A stretch of 19,299 nt of DNA from an uncultured Oscillospiraceae bacterium (GTDB taxonomy: Bacteria > Bacillota > Clostridia > Oscillospirales > Ruminococcaceae): the NCBI GenBank assembly GCA_934486875.1, contig CAKSPU010000042.1:1-19299 (forward strand). The letters are read 5' to 3'. The notes below the pieces were generated by a model that saw nothing but the letters and a program-made list of their open reading frames with translations, did not search any database and had not been told where the DNA came from. The stretch's first letter is position 1. Every line of letters begins with the position of its first letter. Position numbers and translations under genes: made by a program. Below are positions 13,573 to 19,299 of this stretch, piece by piece.

Positions 13573-16248
13573 TTGAAAAATAACATAAAGGGAAAGCTCC
13601 GCAGCCATAATGACGGAGCCTTTCCTGTTTCGGTATCACACGGAATGCACGTTGAGACGGGCAGGGCAGGGGCAATATACATCATAATGCTGAGCCTGAT
13701 GCCGCTGCTTGGGCTTTTCGGCTCGGTGTTCACATTCATCACAGCCTGCGAAAGCAAGGGTTCAGTCATCATCTCAAAGAGCTTTGCGGCGTGGGTCACG
13801 CTGGGAGCATATCTGCTTTTTGCGGTGATATTCGGGCTGAGAAGAAAATTTCCCGCTGTGTCAAGGGCGCTGTCTGCGGCGGCGGTGGGCGGTCTCGGCA
13901 TTTTTGCAGCGGTAAGATTTCAGCTCATCGCCCGTGGATTTCAGTTCATCATAAACGGATTTATGAGTGCGGCTTTTTCAAAATACGAAAAAAAGTCCTT
14001 TTATCCTCTGTCGGAGGTATTTTTCTGTAATGACAAATATTACCACAGCGACTACTGCATAAAGCTTGCGGCGGTGTGCGTTATCGGGATAATGGCGTTT
14101 GCGGTTTGCAGCTTTATTTTAAAGCCCAATGTGCTCATATTTGTCTGCGCCACGTTCCCTCTCCCCGAGCTGTGCCTTTATTTCGGACTTGTACCCGAAA
14201 CCTTTTATTTTGTGATACTGACAGCAGCGTGGTGCGGTGCGGCAGCGGCTGACATTGCCCGTCTCGGCATTTTTTCCGACAAGGGCGCTGAGAGGATATT
14301 CACGAAAACCGCCGCTCAGAGCTGCATTGCGGCAGCGGTCATTATGCTTGCAAGCTTCGGCGGTGCGGAGCTTTATGTCAATTCCATAAATTTCAAGCGC
14401 CCCGACTCGGTGAAGGATTTCCGCAACGGCGTGGTGCTTTATATGCGTGACTTTTCCTGGGACAAGCTCAGGCGGGACGTAAGGGAAGCCATTGCCCCCG
14501 ACAACAGCAGGCTTACCCACGACGGAAAGCTGGGAAACACCGAAAGCGTTGAGTTTACGGGAAAAAATATGCTTGAAGTCACCCTCCCCTCGGACTGTAA
14601 CGGACTGTATCTGAGAGGATTCACGGGTACGGATTACAAAGGCTCACGGTGGGAAAAAGGCAAGCCCCTCCCCTCTCTGGAGACGAATATTTCATCTTCC
14701 GAATTTTTCAGCGCAAGAGTTCTGCGGCACTTTGATGAGTTTTCATCTCTCAGGGCGCAGAACGTCATTATCCGAAACACGGGGATAAGCAGTTCGGTGA
14801 AATATTATCCCGAAAATGCGGCGGGACTGCTGGAAACCGACGGAGTAAGGCGGCGCTATGGGGTATATTTCCCCGAAACAGGCTGGCGGAGCATTATCAT
14901 TTCCGAAGCTCAGGACATTTCGCTTGACAAAACTATGGCGGCTGATGAACTGAAAATGCGTGAGTATGCATACACGAACTGCCTTGATGTTCCCGAGACA
15001 TTCACGGCTCATTCGGAATTTTTTGCCGATTTTGAGGGCGGCGGTGTGAATGACACTCTCAGATATATCCGAAAGGGGCTTTCTGAAAGCTGCGAGTATG
15101 TGCTTGATTCGGGGAAGAAGCCTTTCGGTGCGGATTTTGCACAGTGGTTCCTGACCGAAAATCACAAGGGAAGCTGCACCCATTTTGCTTCGGCGGCAGC
15201 GCTCCTTTGCAGAAGTATGGGCATTCCCGCAAGATACTGCGAGGGCTTTGTCATCAAGGCGGAGGACATCGGGGATTTTCCCGACAACGAGGGCTTTACC
15301 ACGGTAAGCGTGCCTGACAGCAGGGCTCACGCCTGGGCGGAGGTATATATTGACGGCTTCGGCTGGCTGCCCTTTGAGGCTACCCCGGGATACGGCAATA
15401 TTGCGCTGGAGCCTGACTATGAAAATAATGGCTTTGATGAGAGCGGCGACAGCTTCGGAAATGCTCCCGTTTCGGAGATAACCTCCGTTACAACGGAAGC
15501 ACCGATGTTTTCGGAAAATCCCGCTGCATCGCAGTCGGCAGATGATACGGAGCTCACAGTTCCCGAGAACTCGGGAAATATCGAGAACTCGGGAAATACC
15601 GATGGCTCGGAGAAAGCCGAAAATGCTTCCGGAAACGAAAGCGGAAACGGCAGCGATACGGCTTCCGAGACGGTTTATGACACTGCGGAGACGGTCACAT
15701 CGGTATCATATGTAAATGGGGGGCAGGCTGAAACTGACGGCAGTGGCACATCGGCGGCTGAAAGCGAAAGTATCGTTTCGGGCGGCAGTGACACGGATAA
15801 TAAGATATCCCCACAGAAAAAGCTCCCAAAGGGCATATGGGTGACGGGCATCATCATTATCGGCATAGGTGCGGTCATTACGGCGGCAGCATTTTTCCGA
15901 AAGGCGGCTTTCGCTTCACGGCGCAGCAGGCTTGAACATTCTCCCGACAGTGCGGCGGCTCACATTTACAGGACACTGCTCAGGATATCGGGTGAGGAAA
16001 ATGTGCCCGAGGAGCTTTCCGCAAGGCTTTATGAAAAGGGCGTTCCCGAAGATATCACGGAGATCATCGTTATGACGGCGATGAAAGCGAGATTCGGGGG
16101 CGGCATTGAAGCAGGCGAGGCAAAACGCTCGGCGGCGGCTCTTGAAAAGGCTATTGCGGTGTTAAACGGCGATAAGGGAAAAATACTTCCCTTTATCACG
16201 GCGGCTGACAGATATATCGGGGGTGAGTACGACGGAAAGGACACTTGA
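13573..16248 (+). CDS. Polytopic membrane protein with an extracytoplasmic transglutaminase-like domain
   Basis: The 891-residue protein begins with about seven membrane helices within residues 30-280 and has a large external part with a transglutaminase core. The core shows Cys535 (KGSCTHFAS), His586 (RAHAWAEVY) and Glu602 (WLPFEATPG) in the third catalytic position, where Asp is more usual. A Ser/Thr/Glu/Asn/Gly-rich low-complexity linker spans about 615-750 and includes a doubled ENSGN unit. One more helix (about 753-775) and a short cytoplasmic domain follow. The architecture matches TgpA-like/DUF3488-DUF4129 proteins paired with MoxR and DUF58. The start is TTG, supported by GGAGG 8 nt upstream; no ATG occurs until residue 25. 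A cell-envelope cross-linking or proteolytic role is inferred. Confidence 0.92.
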   Translation: MKNNIKGKLRSHNDGAFPVSVSHGMHVETGRAGAIYIIMLSLMPLLGLFGSVFTFITACESKGSVIISKSFAAWVTLGAYLLFAVIFGLRRKFPAVSRALSAAAVGGLGIFAAVRFQLIARGFQFIINGFMSAAFSKYEKKSFYPLSEVFFCNDKYYHSDYCIKLAAVCVIGIMAFAVCSFILKPNVLIFVCATFPLPELCLYFGLVPETFYFVILTAAWCGAAAADIARLGIFSDKGAERIFTKTAAQSCIAAAVIMLASFGGAELYVNSINFKRPDSVKDFRNGVVLYMRDFSWDKLRRDVREAIAPDNSRLTHDGKLGNTESVEFTGKNMLEVTLPSDCNGLYLRGFTGTDYKGSRWEKGKPLPSLETNISSSEFFSARVLRHFDEFSSLRAQNVIIRNTGISSSVKYYPENAAGLLETDGVRRRYGVYFPETGWRSIIISEAQDISLDKTMAADELKMREYAYTNCLDVPETFTAHSEFFADFEGGGVNDTLRYIRKGLSESCEYVLDSGKKPFGADFAQWFLTENHKGSCTHFASAAALLCRSMGIPARYCEGFVIKAEDIGDFPDNEGFTTVSVPDSRAHAWAEVYIDGFGWLPFEATPGYGNIALEPDYENNGFDESGDSFGNAPVSEITSVTTEAPMFSENPAASQSADDTELTVPENSGNIENSGNTDGSEKAENASGNESGNGSDTASETVYDTAETVTSVSYVNGGQAETDGSGTSAAESESIVSGGSDTDNKISPQKKLPKGIWVTGIIIIGIGAVITAAAFFRKAAFASRRSRLEHSPDSAAAHIYRTLLRISGEENVPEELSARLYEKGVPEDITEIIVMTAMKARFGGGIEAGEAKRSAAALEKAIAVLNGDKGKILPFITAADRYIGGEYDGKDT

Positions 16249-17095
16249 GCTTTACTGCGGTGAAGAGGGCATCACCCTTGAACGCTTTCTGCGGAAAAAC
16301 GGCATATCACGGAGGGTCATTATTGCGCTGAAGCGTGTGCCTATGGGTATGACACGAAACGGGGAGCTGTGCAGGTCGGTGGACGTTCTGCACGGCGGCG
16401 ACAGGATCATTCTCCGCATTCCCGAAACGGAGGGCTGCCGCCCAGAGCCTAACGGTGAGCTTATTGTTCCCGCAGTTTACGAGGACGAGGACATCATTAT
16501 TTTTGACAAGCCTGCGGGTGTGCCTGTCCATCAGTCCCACGGGCATTACGGGGACAGTCTTGCCAACGCTTTTGCGGCAAGATTTCCCGATTCTTCCTTT
16601 CGGGCGGTGAACAGGCTTGACAAGGACACATCGGGGCTGTGCCTTGCGGCGAAAAGCAGGATAGGTGCGAATATCTCCCCGGGGGATATCTCAAAGGTCT
16701 ATTATGCGGTGTGCTGCGGCAGGGTGCAAAAGCCATTGCGGATAGATATGCCTATCGGGCGGGAGGACGGCTCAGCTATAAAGAGGACTGTGCGGAGCGA
16801 CGGGCAGAGGGCTGTGACAAACGCATATCCCATTGCGGGAAATGACAGCTGCACCCTGCTTCGGGTCATTATCGAGACGGGGCGCACTCATCAGATACGG
16901 GTGCATATGAGCTTTATGGGCTTCCCTCTTGCGGGGGACGGGCTTTACGGCGGCGACTGCTCCCAAATTAAAAGGCAGGCGCTTCACTGCGGCGAAACAG
17001 AGCTTATCCACCCTGTAAGCGGGAAAATTATACGTGTCGCTTCGCCTTTTCCCGAGGATATGAAAAAATTAGTAAAAAGATTTAACAAGATTTAA
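16223..17095 (+). CDS. RluA-family RNA pseudouridine synthase
   Basis: It converts uridine to pseudouridine in rRNA or tRNA; which site cannot be told from sequence. The catalytic Asp133 sits in the family motif RLDKDTSG. DKPAGVPVHQS (about 95-105), KVYYAV and GRTHQIRVHM (about 226-235) are the other core motifs. The N-terminal 15-65 look like an S4 RNA-binding domain (LERFLRKNGIS). The GTG start at 16223 gives a 26-nt overlap with the transglutaminase gene. No ATG nearby fits better, because starting later would cut the S4 domain. The ribosome-binding site is poor, so translation is probably coupled to the preceding gene. The 290-residue length is typical. Confidence 0.92.
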   Translation: MSTTERTLELYCGEEGITLERFLRKNGISRRVIIALKRVPMGMTRNGELCRSVDVLHGGDRIILRIPETEGCRPEPNGELIVPAVYEDEDIIIFDKPAGVPVHQSHGHYGDSLANAFAARFPDSSFRAVNRLDKDTSGLCLAAKSRIGANISPGDISKVYYAVCCGRVQKPLRIDMPIGREDGSAIKRTVRSDGQRAVTNAYPIAGNDSCTLLRVIIETGRTHQIRVHMSFMGFPLAGDGLYGGDCSQIKRQALHCGETELIHPVSGKIIRVASPFPEDMKKLVKRFNKI

Positions 17096-17134
17096 AAATG
17101 TACGTCATATACAATTTATTATGACTCAAATTTA

Positions 17135-17151
17135 CATTTTCAGAGAAAATG
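17135..17151. other. Short AT-rich inverted repeat after the RluA gene
   Basis: CATTTTC-AGA-GAAAATG is a perfect 7-bp stem, 40 nt after the stop. It has no T-run and is weak. It could be an operator for the following gene or part of an inefficient terminator. Confidence 0.35.
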
Positions 17152-17162
17152 ATTTATGGCTA

Positions 17163-17191
17163 TTGTAAAAATAAAAAACATATGCTATAAT
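17163..17191 (+). promoter_or_regulatory. Promoter of the chemotaxis receptor gene
   Basis: TTGTAA (17163-17168), a 17-bp spacer and TATAAT (17186-17191) with an upstream TG, forming an extended -10 (TGCTATAAT). It is a vegetative-type promoter; I see no flagellar sigma-28 motif. The leader is about 35 nt. Confidence 0.8.
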
Positions 17192-17232
17192 AATTGTAAA
17201 TAATATTTTATCATAAAAGGACTGACGTTCAT

Positions 17233-19212
17233 ATGAAAATAAAGACTATCAAGAAGCACATAATTCTTGTAACGCTGCTTATCGTTCTGATACCGCTGAT
17301 AATTATGGGCTTTCTATGCTGTCTTTCCACCGGGTACTCCACTCTTGAGCTTGCTGCGGAAAGTATGATGAACTCGGCTGAACTGGCGGGTCAGCGTGTT
17401 CAGTGGGAGCTTGAAAGCTTCATTGTTACCACCGAGGAAGTTGGCTGCAATGCTGAGCTTGCCAATGCGAACACCACCGACAAGCGCAAGCAGGAAATCA
17501 TTGATATGAAGGTGCTCCAGTACGGTATGGACAGAGGCTGCGTTATTGACAGGAACGGTCTCGGCTCCAACGGCATCGACTACAGTGACAGAGAATATTT
17601 CAAGAATGCTATGAACGGCAAGACCACCGTTACCGAGCCTATGATAGCAAAATCCACAGGAAAAATGGCGGTCATCGTTGCGGCTCCCCTGTGGGACAAC
17701 GGCGTTGCGGGCAAAAAGGCTGTGGGCTGCGTTTATTTCGTTCCGCACGAGGAATTTCTCAATGACATCGTAAGAGACCTTACGGTAAGCGAAAACAGCG
17801 TTGCTTACGTTCTGGGCAAGAGCGGCGTTGTTATTGCGGACAATGATTCCGAGGCCGTTACAAATCAGCAGAGCTACATTGCTATGGCTGAAGAGAACAA
17901 GGGCTACATAGAGCTTGCTGACGTTCATCAGAAAATGCTCGCAGGCGAAGAAGGCTCGGACACCATTAAAATAAACGGTCAATATAATCTTATCGGCTAC
18001 GCTCCCATTGAGGGCACTGACGGCTGGAGCATTGCTGTAAGCGCTCCTTCTATGGACTTCCTTAAAACCACTGTGACCTTTATTTTTGTAACTATAGGTG
18101 TTGTGCTGATCTTTGCGCTCATATGCTCGGTAAACTCCGCAAAAATGGGTAAGAGGATAGGCGACCCTGTGGCTCAGTGTACCGAAAGACTTAGACTTCT
18201 TTCCGAGGGCGACCTTTCAAGCCCTGTTCCTCACGTTAAAACCAATGACGAAACTAAGATACTTGCAGAAGCTACTGAGCGGCTGGTGGGTGATATGAAC
18301 AGCATTATCGGTGACATCGGCAGAATGCTGGGCTCTATGGCAAACGGCGATTTCAACGTAAGCTCCTCCTGCGGCGAGGACGTTTACAGAGGCGATTTCC
18401 ACGTTCTCATAGAATCCGTGAGCGAGATAAACCACAAGCTCAGCAGCACTCTTTCTCAGATAAACACCTCCGCAGATCAGGTATCAAACGGCTCCGATCA
18501 GGTTTCGGGCGGCGCTCAGAGCCTTTCTCAGGGCGCTACGGAGCAGGCTTCCTCCATTGAAGAGCTTGCCTCCACTATCCACACGATCTCCGACAAGGTA
18601 AATGACACTGCTGAAAACTGCATAAACGGAAAAAATCTTACGGAGGAATCCGCAGGCTACATAAGCGAGGCTACCGATTGTATGGGCAGGCTCACTGACG
18701 CTATGCACGACATTTCCGATGCTTCCAATGAGATAAGCAGGATAATCAAGGCTATTGAAGATATTGCGTTCCAGACGAATATCCTTGCTCTGAACGCTGC
18801 TGTTGAGGCGGCAAGGGCAGGCGATGCAGGCAAGGGCTTTGCGGTTGTTGCGGACGAGGTAAGAAATCTTGCGTCCAAGTCCTCCGAGGCTGCAAAGGAG
18901 ACCACGGTCCTCATCGAACGTGCAATTGCGGCTGTTGAAAACGGCACGGGCATTACCGAACAGACTGCAAGGGCTGTTTCCGATGTGGCTGACCGCTCCG
19001 AAAAGGTCAGGGACATTGTGGCTCAGATCGCTGATGCAAGCACTGTTCAGTCCGATATGATAGCTCAGGTAACTCAGGGTATGGAGCAGATCTCGGGAGT
19101 TGTTCAGACAAACTCCGCTACTGCTGAGGAAAGTGCTGCCGCTTCCGAAGAGCTTTCGGGTCAGGCACTTATGCTCAAAAAACTGGTGGGCGGATTTAAG
19201 CTCAGGAGCTGA
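17233..19212 (+). CDS. Methyl-accepting chemotaxis protein with a double-Cache sensor
   Basis: A membrane receptor that senses an external ligand and controls a CheA-CheW kinase. In order: membrane helix 1 (about 10-32), an extracytoplasmic dCache-type sensor (about 33-278, with [11 protein letters not shown] and [10 protein letters not shown]), membrane helix 2 (about 283-303), HAMP (about 305-380) and a methyl-accepting coiled coil. The hairpin tip reads [18 protein letters not shown] near residue 515. The 659-residue length is normal. The C-terminus (GGFKLRS) has no NWETF-like CheR-tethering pentapeptide. The ligand is unknown; the sensor lacks the R-x-W-Y amino-acid motif (REYF instead). 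ATG follows AAAAGG by 12 nt. No other chemotaxis gene is in the window. Confidence 0.96.
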   Translation: MKIKTIKKHIILVTLLIVLIPLIIMGFLCCLSTGYSTLELAAESMMNSAELAGQRVQWELESFIVTTEEVGCNAELANANTTDKRKQEIIDMKVLQYGMDRGCVIDRNGLGSNGIDYSDREYFKNAMNGKTTVTEPMIAKSTGKMAVIVAAPLWDNGVAGKKAVGCVYFVPHEEFLNDIVRDLTVSENSVAYVLGKSGVVIADNDSEAVTNQQSYIAMAEENKGYIELADVHQKMLAGEEGSDTIKINGQYNLIGYAPIEGTDGWSIAVSAPSMDFLKTTVTFIFVTIGVVLIFALICSVNSAKMGKRIGDPVAQCTERLRLLSEGDLSSPVPHVKTNDETKILAEATERLVGDMNSIIGDIGRMLGSMANGDFNVSSSCGEDVYRGDFHVLIESVSEINHKLSSTLSQINTSADQVSNGSDQVSGGAQSLSQGATEQASSIEELASTIHTISDKVNDTAENCINGKNLTEESAGYISEATDCMGRLTDAMHDISDASNEISRIIKAIEDIAFQTNILALNAAVEAARAGDAGKGFAVVADEVRNLASKSSEAAKETTVLIERAIAAVENGTGITEQTARAVSDVADRSEKVRDIVAQIADASTVQSDMIAQVTQGMEQISGVVQTNSATAEESAAASEELSGQALMLKKLVGGFKLRS

Positions 19213-19267
19213 GACGGAATTTTATTGATAAAAAGCGAGATGATAAGGAAAGGTAAAAACAACGCTT

Positions 19268-19299
19268 ATGGATGAAAAATTATATCGTGAACTCGGTCA
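19268..19299 (+). CDS. Start of a further gene, cut by the right edge
   Basis: An ATG at 19268 begins a frame reading MDEKLYRELG before the window ends. AAGGAAAGG (19245-19253) lies 14 nt upstream, a little far. An ATG at 19272 in another frame (MKNYIVNSV) is an alternative. There is no terminator in the 55 nt after the receptor gene, so cotranscription is possible. Too little is present to assign a function. Confidence 0.35.
   Translation, partial: MDEKLYRELG

Overview
The window looks like a chromosomal segment of a Gram-positive anaerobe of the Oscillospiraceae, probably Ruminococcus or a close relative. This is inferred from the mixed GC content, strong GGAGG ribosome-binding sites, a Rex repressor, sigma-A type promoters with 17-bp spacers and CCA-encoded tRNA genes. 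No taxonomic marker was searched. No integrase, transposase, CRISPR array, rRNA or phage gene was seen.

Region by region: (1) 1-4478, minus strand: one very long gene that runs off the left edge. It encodes a protein of at least 1492 residues with about 15 degenerate 51-residue helical repeats, a possible PH-like domain and a Pro/Ala/Lys-rich tail encoded by a 42-bp tandem repeat. (2) 4479-5407: its promoter, a terminator, a minus-strand tRNA cluster (Gly-TCC, Arg-TCT, His-GTG in transcription order) with its own promoter, and the divergent promoter of the next operon, with AGCGCT-centred palindromes at the promoters. (3) 5408-9605, plus strand: aconitase, two tandem paralogous small membrane proteins, a Cys-rich DUF3795-like membrane protein and a eukaryote-type NADP-isocitrate dehydrogenase. 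The two enzymes would make 2-oxoglutarate for glutamate synthesis; citrate synthase is not in the window. (4) 9700-10353: the NADH-sensing repressor Rex, preceded by an unusual hairpin region. (5) 10523-11509: a protein whose C-terminal half resembles flagellin lysine methylase FliB but lacks the family's cysteine clusters, with a 33-nt palindrome upstream of its promoter. (6) 11597-17095: a tight run of MoxR ATPase, DUF58 protein and membrane transglutaminase-like protein, ending in an overlapping RluA-type pseudouridine synthase. (7) 17233-19212: a methyl-accepting chemotaxis protein with its own promoter, then the first codons of another possible gene at the right edge.

Most genes are ordinary core functions. 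The parts most likely to be undescribed are the giant repeat protein, the Cys-less FliB-like protein and the small membrane genes placed between aconitase and isocitrate dehydrogenase.
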